Of a DNA stretch of 64,000 nt, positions 25,123-38,000 are shown piece by piece (positions within the stretch are counted from its first letter, which is position 1; the number at the start of each line of letters is the position of its first letter). The DNA lies in the NCBI RefSeq assembly GCF_027574615.1, contig NC_072473.1, forward strand, positions 113,070,529 through 113,134,528, in the 5' to 3' direction. The notes under the pieces were generated by a model. It was not told the origin of the DNA and did no database searches. It saw only the letters and a list, made by a program, of their open reading frames with translations. The translations under genes and the position numbers were made by a program. The DNA is from Eptesicus fuscus (lineage: Eukaryota > Chordata > Mammalia > Chiroptera > Vespertilionidae).

Positions 25123-25316
25123 AGAGACACATAATGTTGTTTGAACAAATAATGAATGGATAAGGATAAGTAGAACTAAACTACTTATTCCACAAATATT
25201 TGCGTGCCTACAGTGTGCTAGGCACTATTCTAGTACAAGAAAGTAGGCAGAACATTTTGCTTGTAAGACAATTCGAAGCCTAGACACAGAGTTCTATTTT
25301 AAGCCTCTTTTAGCAT

Positions 25317-25359
25317 TTTATTTGTACAAACTTCTAAATTAGCTACTTGTTTTTTTATT
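25317..25359 (-). promoter_or_regulatory. Candidate SLC25A14 polyadenylation signals
   Basis: Two minus-strand AATAAA hexamers (25359-25354 and 25322-25317) are the nearest canonical signals that I saw beyond the stop, giving a 3' UTR of about 630-670 nt. Position and motif only; no transcript evidence. Confidence 0.4.
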
Positions 25360-25981
25360 CATGATTAGAAAAGGACCACTTGCCTAATGTTTACAAGTGA
25401 GTGGCATTATGACAATGAATGACAGTGGGAAAGCACAATGCACTTAGTCTGTGCTCATAACTATGCTGTAAGAGTCCAGACTCCATTTCATAGACACCTT
25501 CTCTTTATAAGTCTCTGGAGAATGTAAGTTATAAAGAGTTGGCAAAGGAGAAAATAGTAAATGAAGACAAAACCAAAGTAATTCTTCCAATAAATACTTT
25601 AATGAGAACCGAGGTCTGTAACATACATAGCAATAACTGCCCTGGCCTATGCCTTCTGCTCTCACCCAAGTCTGAGGCTATCGAACTACATTTAACCCAC
25701 ATTTGAAAAGAAGGCCATTTTGAATGTCACCCATCAGTATCCATCTTCATAGAAGATACCAATCTGGTGCCAGAATCTCAATGTTAACACTTCCTCTCAA
25801 GGAAGTTAACATGGTAACACAAACAAATGAACAATTTTGAACAATCCTATCTATTGTTCTTCCATCAGGAGGCTGTTGGGAGACCAATGGTTCAGTAAAC
25901 ACTCACAACTTTGTCAAAATACATTTAAAGGGGAAAAGAGTAGAAAGGTTGGCAGGGCTTGGCTCACATGTAATTCAGTCC

Positions 25982-26023
25982 TTAGATCTGAAGTCTCTTA
26001 AGCTGCTCATATGTGATAAAAAA
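25982..26023 (-). CDS. SLC25A14: SLC25A14 exon 11, residues 313-325 and stop
   Basis: The acceptor CTCTTCAG is followed by 13 codons ending EQLKRLQI and TAA at 25984-25982, the family C-terminus. The 3' UTR runs toward lower coordinates. Confidence 0.95.
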   Translation of the reverse strand, partial: FFITYEQLKRLQI

Positions 26024-29000
26024 CTGAAGAGTAAGTCATGGAAGATCACTGGATTAAAACAGAAAGCCAAACCCAGTTTGAAAATTGTGCATTGCATTCT
26101 TAAATTAAGGTACTTAGTTTGTGCTATTCTAAGTTGCACTTGCTTAAAAGTCTTTTTAAAAACAATACCTGGCAAATCAAGCATGTACTGAATGCCCACC
26201 ATGTTCCCATTATCTTCATTGCATTTAGCAATATAAACAGATTAAAATTCTAACATAACTGGAGTCTTCAGGGGCAAATAACACACAACCAAGAACATCA
26301 ATGGTAACATGTAATTCAGTTCTAGAATAATCATTTGCAGACATTAAGTAATCAGAGCAATCCCAAGGAGGGTGAGAAATACTACCTCCCTCAACCTATA
26401 GACTCCACAAGGGCAGGAAATTACTTTTCAACTATGCAATGCTCACCACTCTACACACACCACCACCCACAGCATCCAATTCATGACTCTGCATGTAGAA
26501 GGCATTCAAACACAGTTAAAGGAAGGAGATTCACCCCTGAGGAAATAGCCCTACTTGGCCCTAGATTCTTTCACCCTATCAATGTTTTCTGTCTTATTAT
26601 TTCCCCAGCTGTTTTAGTCCTATAGTTACGGGATAGGAAATATGGGCCTCCTTAGCATGGACTTTTCTGTGGGCATTTCCCAGCAGGGTTTCCAAAAACT
26701 TCATAGTCCCTTCCAGATTTGGCTGTTATTTTTAGTGCTTTTTTTTTTAAAGGGACACTTTGCTATGTCTTTTCTAGTCCTTTCAGTTTGTATTAGACTC
26801 CAACTGAAAGTGATTTCTTAATTCCATCCTCAATGGTCACCATTAGAATGATTAGGTTTCTCACTTGCCTAAAAGCTTCAAGGATCAAATTTTCCTTCCC
26901 ATAGCATAGAATTACCTGGGAGCTTAAAGTATTTGCTTTCATTCTCATGTTCTAAAAGGATACAATGATGTTCCAGGGTCCAAGTCGAAGCCAGTTTGGC
27001 CAAAATCCTTTATAGAGTGCAAAAAAGCCCTCGTGTTTCCACATCTGAAAGATGTAATATAAAACAGAGTGAATTCCCCTTACTCTTTACATCTGACAAT
27101 TACTTGTATTTTAATATTCATCTTCCAACTCCCTCCCCAACAACTCTTGGCTCCATGAAGTCCTTTTTTTTCTAAAAACACACATTTGAATTCAAAGGTA
27201 ACCTAAATAAATCTACCAATTCATTCAACAAATATTTATTGAGCACCTACCATATGCAAATGTATTCTTGATGCTGAGATAACAGTAATACTAGTAAACA
27301 AGAGAAACTAAGTATCTGTGGTAGACAGCTTCCAAGATGGTCCCCAAAGAAAGCCACCTCCAGTTTTTCACACCCTTGTGTAGGCTCACCCACACATATC
27401 AGGATTGGTCTGTGTCTCCAATAGAATAAAGCAGTAGTGAACATGTCACCTCCAATGCTTTGTTATAAAAGACTAGAGGCCCAGTGCATGAAATTCGTGC
27501 ACTCATGGGGGGGTCCCTCAGCCTGGCCTGCACCCTCTCACAGTCTGGGAGCCCTTGGGGGATGTCCAACTGATGGCTTAGGCCCGCTCCCCACAAGGAG
27601 TGGGCCTAAGCCGTCAGTCGGACATCCTTAGCACTGCCATGGACACGGGAGAGGCTCCCGCCATCACCGTTGTGCTCACCAGCCATGAGCCCAGCTTCTG
27701 GCACACTGACCACCAGGGGGCAACTCCTGTGTTGAGCATCTACCCCCTGGTGGTCAGTGCATGCCATAGTGAACGGATGTTCCCCTGTTCGGTCAATTTG
27801 CATATCAGCCTTTTATTATATAGGATGCTTTATATATAAAGCTTCTGCTCTGTTCTCTTTTAGATCATTCACTCTGGAGGAGGCCAGCTTCCATGTCATG
27901 AAGAGGCCCACAGTGAGAAACTAAAGCCTCCTGCCAACAGCCAGAGAGGAAGAGAGGCTTCCTGCTAACAGCCACATGAATGATTTTTGAAGCAGATATC
28001 CCAGCTCCAGTCAAGCCATAAAGTAACATTTCATCACTGGTTCATCACTGTAAGTTCTGTGTAATGCCAGGGCCTACCTTATATCAATGCTCTGAGGATC
28101 ACATCAGGAAAATTGTGAATTCCTTTGAGTTTGGGTTTCCTGTTTCAAAGGTGGTCTACACATACCAGCTTAATGGTTATTGTGAATTAAAGTAAAAATG
28201 ATGTATATCAAAGGTCATAAACCAGTGGTGTATAATGAAGCCAACCTTTAGAAACAGTTCCTATTTAACAGACAGATTATCTCTTAAGTGACTCCTGTAA
28301 TTTAGGCATTGTGTTAAGACATTGAAAAAAAAATGTTATTCTGCTCTAGTCAGTTTGACTCAGTGGCTAGAGCATCAGCCTGCCTGGGTTCAATTCCAGT
28401 CAAGGGCATGTACCTCAGTTGCAGGCTAGATCCCCAGCCCTGATCGGGGCCCATTTGGGAGGCAACCAATTGATGTGTCTCTCTCACATCAATGTTTCTT
28501 TTTCTCTCTCTCCCTGCCTTCCTTCCACTCTCTCTAAAAATCAATGGAAGAATATACTCAGGTGAGGATTAACAACAACAAAAAATGTTATTTTGCCTTT
28601 CCACTGGTGAAGTGAAACCCACCACCATACTAAGAAGTAAATATATCTGGACTAGATAATATTTTGAGAATCCACACTTATAAATATCCCTTATCCTATG
28701 CTTGATTTCTTTAGATAAATTCCCAAAAGTGGTATTGCTATGTTATATGGTGGTAATCATATCATAAGGTATATAAATGTCAAATCATTATATTGTACAC
28801 CTGAAACTAACATATTGTATACCAACTATACTTAAATTGGAAAAAATGAGCACTCAAGATAATTATCCTTACTAAGCATTTTTTGGAGCAAATAGCAACA
28901 TAACTAGGGCATTATTTATGAAAGCACAGTGATAATATGCTTCCCCCAATGGATTATGAGCAAATGTCAAAGGTATCACAAAACAAATGTTGAAAAATTG

Positions 29001-32000
29001 TGAAAATCAGCAAGAGTAAAGCCCAGATGCAGATAACCTAGAACCATAGATTGCTAAAATTACAAGGGACCTTAGAAATACAATCCAACCCCATCACCTC
29101 TCACCTAGACTATCACAATAAACCTCCGAATTGGTCTACAATCTCCACCTGGAAGCCAAAAAAATCTTTTAAATTTTTAAATGAGACAGTGTCACTTTCC
29201 TGCTCAAAGCTCCCCAATGACTTCCCAGTGGAATTCATTCTAACTGCAAGTTTTCTGTGATGACATTTAGGATCCTACATAATTTAGCCCTTCCCTCTCT
29301 CTCCAGTTTCATTTCCTACTACTTTGTCCTTCATTTACCACACTCAGGCACACCAGCCTTATTTTTAACCCTTGAACATGTCCAGCTCATTCCTAACTCA
29401 GGACCTTTGTACCTGTTCCTTCTTTATGAAATACTTTTCTCTCCAAGCTTCACGTGGCCACCTTCTCACCATCAGACCTCTGCTCAAATGTCAACTCCTC
29501 ACAGCCTTTTCCTGGCTACCCTAGCTGAACTAGTTCCCATCATTATCACTGAGTCACTAGCTCATACATTCTGTTAGTTTCTTCACAGCATTTACTTCTA
29601 TCTGAAATTATACTGTTTATTATTATGTATTTATTGTCTGTCCCCTCAACTAGAACAAAATCTCCAGGAAAGCATGGACTATATTTGTCTCATTCACCAT
29701 TATATCCTCACCAGCTAACACTGTCTGGCACAGTTTCCAATAAATATCTAAGTAAATATAGTGTGCCCAAAATAATGTATACAAACACTTGGAATAATTA
29801 TAAAGGCAGTGTTTATTAAAATACATTTCATTTTCTTTTTTTTCTTTTTTTTTTAATTTCTTTATTGATTAAGGTATCACATATTTGTCCTCGTCCCCCC
29901 ATTTCCATCCCACCCCCCTCCCCACACATGCCCCCACCCCCTTGTTGTCCTTAACCACTGGTTGGGCTCATATGTCTGCACACAAGTCCTTTGGTTGATC
30001 TCTCCCTTTATCCCCACCCTTCCCTACCCTCCCCCCGAGGCCTGACAGTCTGATCCATGCCTCCTTGTTTCTGGGTCTGTTCTTGTTCATCAGTCTATGT
30101 TGTTCATTATTTCCCCTAGATGAGTGAGATCATGTGCTCTTAGAAATACACTTATAAGAACCGAAAATAAGACAAGCAATAATGGTTATGGTGACAGGAA
30201 AATGAATCGGTCTGTAGTGAGTTTCTTTCTGGGCCAACAGTTCTTTTGAGACCCATACATTTCATTTTCAAAATTGAGTTATCAACTGCTAAAGTGTGTA
30301 CAATTTTTGGAGGGATGCCATGCATTTGTTGAGTGAATGGACATACAAATACAGTGAGGGTCTCTAACACTTCCATGCCATCTGGCTCCTTATAGAGGTC
30401 CAAAATATTGACTAACTTCTTTAGAACATTAGTACTAGGAGGCACATTTTTTGGCTTGAGGCAGTTGTGTGAAAACAAACAAGAACTTTTATAGATAAAC
30501 AGAGACAACAGGCTACTTCATGAAGTTATGCATTCCTTCAACAATAATTTGCTGTAGATAAAATAATAAACAAGATGCACACTGTCCTGCCTTCAAGGAA
30601 CTTACAGTCTACTGGATGACAGATATTAAATGTAATTACAGAGGGGAGGGGTTTGGGGGCTGGGTGAAAAAAGATGAAAAGATTAAGCATAAAAATATAA
30701 AGGGTGGCAAAAGTAAGTTTACAGTTATGAGTATACGAAACATAGTTTATTCTTGTATTATAGTTTATTAATTATTGTATTACTTTCCATACAAATAACT
30801 ATAAACCTACTTTTCCCATGCAGTATGGTGACAGCCAGAGGGAAAGAGGGTGGGGGAATGTAGAAGAGGGCAAAAGGGGGATAAACTGGGACGGAAAGAG
30901 ACTTTACTTTGGGTAATGAGTGCATGATGCAAAAGTAAAGCCCAGTTACAGATAACCTAGAACCACAGATTTAGTCAATAAACACACAAATAATAAAGAG
31001 TATAATTTCAGATAGAAGTAAATGCTGTGAATAAACTAACAGAATGTATGAGATAGTGACTCAGTGATGATGATGGGAAACTAGGGCAGATGATGTTTTA
31101 TTGAGTTGTACATTTGAAACCTGTATGGTTTCATTAACCATTGTCACCCTAATAAATTAAATTTAAAAAGAATTAAAATGTAAAAGTCATTACAATAAAA
31201 TGAAATGAATGTGAATGTGATATAGCCATATAATGGGATATTATCCAATTATAAAAAGGAACAAAGTAAAAAAAAAAAAGATCTAATTTAAAAAAAAGGA
31301 ACAAAGTACTGATACATGCTATAACATGGATGAACCTTAAAACATTATGGTAAAATGAAACCAGCCAGTCAAAAGGGTCACATTTTCTATAATTCCATTT
31401 ATATGAGATATTCAGAATAGGCAAATCTGCAGTAATAGAAAGTAGATTAGTATTTTCTTAGATCTGGGGGAGATAGAGGGAATGAGGTTTCTTTCTGAGG
31501 TAATGAAAATGTGGTGATGATGGTTGCACATATCTGTGAATATACCAAAAGCTACTTTGAATAGGTTAATTTTATGATATGTGAATTAGTGCTCAATAAA
31601 GATTTAAAAAAATATAATAAATGCTATGATAGAGCAAGTGCACTAAACTATGTACACATAACCTAGTTTAACAATCAGGGATGGCCTTTATGAAAAAGTA
31701 ATGAGATCTAAAAATGAGCAGGAGCTAGCCAAGGGACTTAAGGTGGAGTGGGGAGTATATGGCTTGGAAGAAAACTTGGGATGAAAGAAAGTCAAGTACT
31801 AGAAATTGCTCAGTATATCTGGAATGCAGAATAAAGGTAGGAAAGATAAGACTGTGGAAGTAAAAAGAGGTCAAATCATATAGAGCCTTGAATCAATGAA
31901 AATCCACCCAATGGTTTTAAGATGGAGGTGACAGTATGAGGTTTGCAGTTGCTCATTTCTATGTCAGAGATGAATGCATTATTCCATTCGCCAAAGTGTT

Positions 32001-35000
32001 TAGGGACTCTTAGAGATAAAATAACAAAGTATGATGCTATTATATATCTTGATCATATAGAGTTAAATTGTTTTTAAAGAATTTTAATAGCAAATAAGTG
32101 AATCAGTGAGTAGATATAAGTAATTAAAGGTTACTGCCAACATGAAAATGTTTCCTCCTATATAACACAGGAGAGTGGTTACAAGTACAAACTTTGGAAT
32201 CAAGACAGGTCCTAGTTTAAATCCCAGAGCTGACACATATTAGGTGTGTAATCTTGGATAAATACTTAGCTACTCTGAAACTAAAATCAATTTTATAAAA
32301 TGGGAAAGATAATTATCTACTCCATAGTGTTGAAGTGAGTTAAAGGATATATTACAGTGTGATACATAATAAACATTCAATAAATGCTAGCTATTACTAT
32401 ATTATTGTACCTTCTATCTCCTCTTACCCAACATTCTCTACTTATCCTCACTTCCTATGTGTTTATCTGTCTCTTTCAATTAAAATTACAGTGTCATTAA
32501 AGGCAGGACTTTTCTGTTCACCAACCTAGAACAGTACCTGGCACATAAAACACAAACATTTTTGTATCAAATGAATGAATGAATGATTAAACACACTCAA
32601 TGCACATCAATCTGGCTTTTGCAAACACTAATCTAGCAAACCTCTTCTAGAAAATATTAAATCCAGTAGATACTTTGCAGTCCCATACTGGATCTCTTTA
32701 TTCCATTTGACATTAAATAATTACCCCTTCTTGAAACTCATTACTCCCTTTGCTTCCATGATATCTACTGGTATTCTCTTCTAAGTTTCCTCATATCTTT
32801 TGAACTGTTACCTTTTTATGTCTTCCCTGAGTTCCTCATCTGCCAAGGTATTAATAATTGGCATTTCTTTCCTTAGCCCTACTCTTCTCTCTACATCAGT
32901 GATTGTCAAGTGGAAGGGTGAGCATGTGAGAAACAGCAAGGGGGGCTTTTGTCAAACTCTACTCCCCAGAGAATCACTGCCTCTGAATCACTATTAACAG
33001 AAGGAATTTTTTAACACTCCAGTCTGCTAGGAAGACAAAAATGTTGTGAACTCCTTTACCTGCTCTCCTTGGTCTCCCCCTCCACAGTTATGTAACACCT
33101 GTACACTACTGATTCCCAAGGCTCTTAGCTACACCCACGAACTCTCCTCTGAGTGAAGACTAATATATCCAAAGATATCCACTGTGTGTTCCTCAGGAAC
33201 TTCAAACTAAGTGCCCAAAACTATGATGTCTCCCACAAAACCTGTTCCTCTTCTTGTGATGCCTCTGTCAATAAATGCCACCACATGGTCACCACTAAAA
33301 TAATATGTAAGGTCTCATTAGGATAGTTCCAAATATATAGTAAAGCACTCAACATATGAGTTATTATTATTCATGATGCCACCATCTACAGGGAACCCAT
33401 CCCAAACTTCCAAATTGGATTAAAATTTCCTCCCATAGATCCCTGAGTTTTTCACTTACCAAGCTGTGTTAATTATGTTTGTACACCTACAGTATACTAT
33501 AATTTCTCTGTGCCTATTAAAATGTGCCTGATCTATAATAGAAAGTTGTTAAACTAAGCTGAACCACAGAGAAACTATACGGCAATATCATATTTTAGCC
33601 TCAAATTTGTTTTTGTAGAAGTATTATCACCAGTGATTATATCATACAAAATTCATTTACGATATTCAACTATCTACAAGAATAACATAGTGGAAACTTT
33701 CAAAGCAAAAGTGTGAACAACAGCACAATGCTGAACTGAAACTGAATACCAGATTTTCTATCACAGGATCTCTGTCTTGTTTGAAATGGGCAAATGTGGG
33801 ATACGTTAAGTCTTTTATATCAATTGTACATGGTGCTATTGATAAAAGTATCCTACAGTCACAAGCATTCAAATTGGAATAATAATATTAAGGGCCACTA
33901 AGCATCAGCAGATGGCCAAGGACACAGCTTTTCTACCTGGAAATTACTCTGACAGCCTATTAACATATACAATGATAACTCTTCCATCTTCAGAATTATA
34001 TGTAGCAATTAAGAATAAGGCTTGAAAGAAGGTCTAAGACATCAAAGAAAATTAAAAATGCAATGCAAGCCCACAGTGTGCATACCTTTAAAATACCATC
34101 CAAAGTACCCTTGTAGAGGTCCACATGTCCCACGATTGCCCTCTGGTTCATCATGCGAGTTCGAACCACATCAACTGGATTAGAAGCCAGAGCCCCAGCC
34201 AAGCCACATGTAAAACTGGAACTAAAAATGAAAAGTTCAAGTAGATAGACTGTCCTTCTTCCACTCATGCCCCCTAAACAGAAATGAGGGCAAACTTAAA
34301 TGTACAATGAGTCAGACTCATCAGATAAAACCTGGCACTTGTCCTTTCATTATAATCTAAAAAGAAAGAAAATATGTTCTAAAGAGACATCATTTAAAAG
34401 TTGTCCTTTTCATTTTTCAATCTGAAACTTACACAGCTTTTTTTTTCTTAAAGGGGGACAATTTAAAAGTCTAGCAAGATTCCTAAACAGGAAGTATCAT
34501 ACATCATGTATTAGTTATGTAGGTTTTTCAAAACATAGGATCATATGCCAAATGCATTTCAGTAGTAAAATACCATAAAAGTTGCAAGATGAAGAAAATG
34601 TAGGATGTGACTGGCAACGGTCTTCAGCCCAAAATTATGGTTTTGTTTCACAGGCCCTATACAATTTGACTTTTTTGATTCTCATTGAGAAAAGTTTGCT
34701 TTCTATTCTAAAATAAAAAAAAGCAAATAACAGATGAGCTTATTAGATATAGAGGCTGTGTATGAACAAATGCGAACACTGACAAAAATCTGACAGGCTG
34801 CTGTATTAGATACTGCCTCCAAGTACCAAAGAGCCCATAGCATCTGGGATGTAGAATAAAGGTATCAATTCTATGAGGATTTCAGTGAGATTTTTTGTAT
34901 GTTGGTAATATGGCATGAGCACAACCTATCATACTTACACAAAGTGAGTTAAAATTGTGTCTCCCATCACCCCTGACAATATTAAGTGCTTCTTCGTAAT

Positions 35001-38000
35001 ATCATAGACTGGTAGCTCTACTCCCACAACGATAGCAGCCCGCTGAGCAGTTGGAACGACACCCTATGAGACGTAAGTGACATTAGACACCAAGAAAATA
35101 CACAGGTAGTGTGGCATAAGTCCAAAAGTGAACAAAATAAATTGTGAATTAAAAAGTGACAGAAAAATCCAAGTCTGGAGTACAGACATCACTCTTTCAA
35201 ATCAATGCCTACTACTGGAACAAGTCTGTGAATTACTAAAAACCATTTTATTGTACACTTTAAGATGGTGAATTTAATGGTATGTGAATTATCTCAATAA
35301 AGATGTTATAAAAAATCAAATAAAGCCATGAAGCAGAAGTCAGTGGGGAGAGAAGCGCTTCCAAGTTTAATTCACAGAATTTTAGGATATGCAGAAAAAA
35401 CACACTAGGATGCCAGCAAAGGTATGCTGCAGCTAGGGAGAAGGCCAAAGCAAAAGCAATACTTCCTTATAAGTCCTCCCGGGGTAATACTACCAGAGTT
35501 TCACTCAACAACATATTACAGCTCATGTTATAGTGCAGGGCTGCTAGAGCATTAAAAGTCATATTTTGAAGAATACTGACACAAGAAAATACTTATGATA
35601 TAACCTTAAAGAAGGCAAGACATAAAATTACACATAGTACTATTCTAACTTAGGCAAAAAGGTATGCACACATGCCAAATTTTTGTAAAAGATTAGAGGG
35701 AAATACACCAAAATATTTTTCTTCATCTGGGATTAGGATAACAGACCAGTTAATTTTCATTTTTATATCTATATTTAAAAATCACAGTGAATGTTTTACT
35801 TTTATTTTTTAAAATTAATCTTTATTGTTGAGGGTATTATAAATGTCCCCATTATCCCCCCACTTTCCTTCTCCATCTGGTTCCCACCCCACCCCACCCC
35901 ACCCCAGGCCTTCACCACAAATGTTTTACTTTTATAAGTAAACTAGAGCCCCAGTGCATGAAATTCATGCAGGGGGGTAGGGCCCTCATCACGGTCTGCA
36001 CCCTCTCGCAATCTGGGACCCGCTCAGGAGATGTCCGACTGATGGTTTAGGCCCAGTCCCTCAGCAGGATAGGCTCTAAACCGGCAGTCAGACATCCCTC
36101 TCGCAATCTAGGACCGCTGGCTCCTAACTGCTCGCCTGCCTGCCTGATCGCCCCTAACTGCCTCTGCCTGTCTGCCAGATCACCCCTAACCACTTGCCTG
36201 CCTTCCTGATTGCCCCTAACCACTCTGCCTGCCTTCCTGATCGCCCCTAACTGCTCACCTGCCTGCCTGATCGCCCCTAACCACTCGCCTGCCTGCCTGA
36301 TCACCCCTAACCACTTGCCTGCCTTCCTGATCACCCCTAACCACTCTGCCTGCCTGCCTGATCACCGCTGACTGCTCGCCTGCCTGCCTGATTGCCCCTA
36401 ACCACTCTGCCTGCCTGCCTGATCGCCCCTAACTGCTTGCCTGCCTGCCTGATCACCCCTAACCACCTCTGCCTTGGCCGCCGCCACCACAGCTTCATCC
36501 AGGTCGTCTGGAATGACATGTGGAAGGTCGTCCGGAAGGATGTCCGGAATGACACCCAGAAGGTCGTTCGGGCACTAACTGGTTTGGCTCAGTGGATAGA
36601 GCATTGGCCTGCGGACTGATGGGTCCAAGGTTCGATTCCGGTCAAGGGCATGTACCTTGGTTGCAGACACATCCCCAGTGGGGGGGGGTGCAGGAGGCAG
36701 TTGATAGATGTTTCTCTCTCATCAATGTTTCTAACTCTCTATCCCTCTCCCTTTCTGTGAAAAATCAATAAAATATGTTTTAAAAAAAAGTTGTTCGGCT
36801 GTCCAGTCTAATTAGCATATTATGCTTTTATTATTATAGATTGTGTTCAAATGTCATTAAAAATTAAACATAACATACTGTGGGGACAACTGCTTTCTGG
36901 AAGACCTGTTATATTATTCAATCATCTCTAAATTTCCTAACTCGCCCTAGCTGGTTTGGCTCAGTGGAAAGAGCATTAGCCTGCGGACTGAAGGGTCCCA
37001 GGTTCGATTCCGGTCAAGGGCACATGCTCAGGTTGCAGGCTCGGTCCCCAGTCAGGGGCATGCAGGAGGCAGCCAATGGATGATTCTCATCATTGGTGTT
37101 TCTATCTCTCTCTCCCTCTCCCTTCCTCTCTAAAATCAATAAAAATATTTTTAAAAATTCCTAACTCAATGTATACAGTGGAAGTAATATATCTGTGCTG
37201 TCACCATGTTTTATTCTGCTGATCGGCTGACTGGCCCAAAAATGCTTTCCTCTCTGACCCATCCATCTGCTCAACTCTGTTAGAAGATGACCTTTACAGA
37301 AGACTACTTTGGTGAACACTAATGTCCCAAACTGGAGTCCATGGGCTGAATTCAGACATGTTTTGTTTCACCAAACGGTGTTTCTAGAAGGCTGAATAAG
37401 CTGTCAACATGTAAAAAACCAGGACACTTCACATAGAAATGCAGATTTCCAGCTTCTTTTGAAAGTCCAGAAAACTTGGCCACACTGAATTCACATCACA
37501 CATGGCAACAATGAGCGGGGCAGGTGCTTTCCAGTTACCAAAGTCCCCACCACTCTATTGTCTCTCCAAATCTGACATTAGTGCCAGTTTCGCTTTATTG
37601 TTGTATTCATGTGGTTATTTCTCCCAATGGAGTAGGGAAGAAAGTGAAATGTTTCCAGTATCCATATTGTAATCAAAGCAGGGAAATAAAGCATAAAGAA
37701 AGAGGAGCATGTGTTTGAAGAAACATGCAAACAAACATATTTCCCTTTGAAATGAAAAATATAATTCTGTATTTTAATATGCAAATAACATGTCTGTGTC
37801 AAAAGAATACATAACACAATGTACATGCTTGGATGATGTAAGTAGCCTGGATCATAAAAGTAGCTATGTTCAGTTCCTCAAAAAATTAAACATGGAATTA
37901 CCATACAATCCAGCAATCCCACTTTTGGGTATATACATAAAAGAACTGAAGTCACAGTCTTCACTCACCCATGCCCATAGCACTATTATTCATAAGAGCC

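Noticed and set aside
33996..34268. Separate 90-codon protein starting MSGRRTV
   Set aside because: It is SLC25A14 exon 9 with intron read-through at both ends.
36047..36555. CRISPR-like array or a repeat protein (IRQAGE repeats)
   Set aside because: Units are head-to-tail without unique spacers and lie inside a Helitron; a minisatellite in a eukaryote.
36572..36789. Possible tRNA gene
   Set aside because: A and B boxes belong to a tRNA-derived SINE with body and A-rich tail; no cloverleaf is complete.
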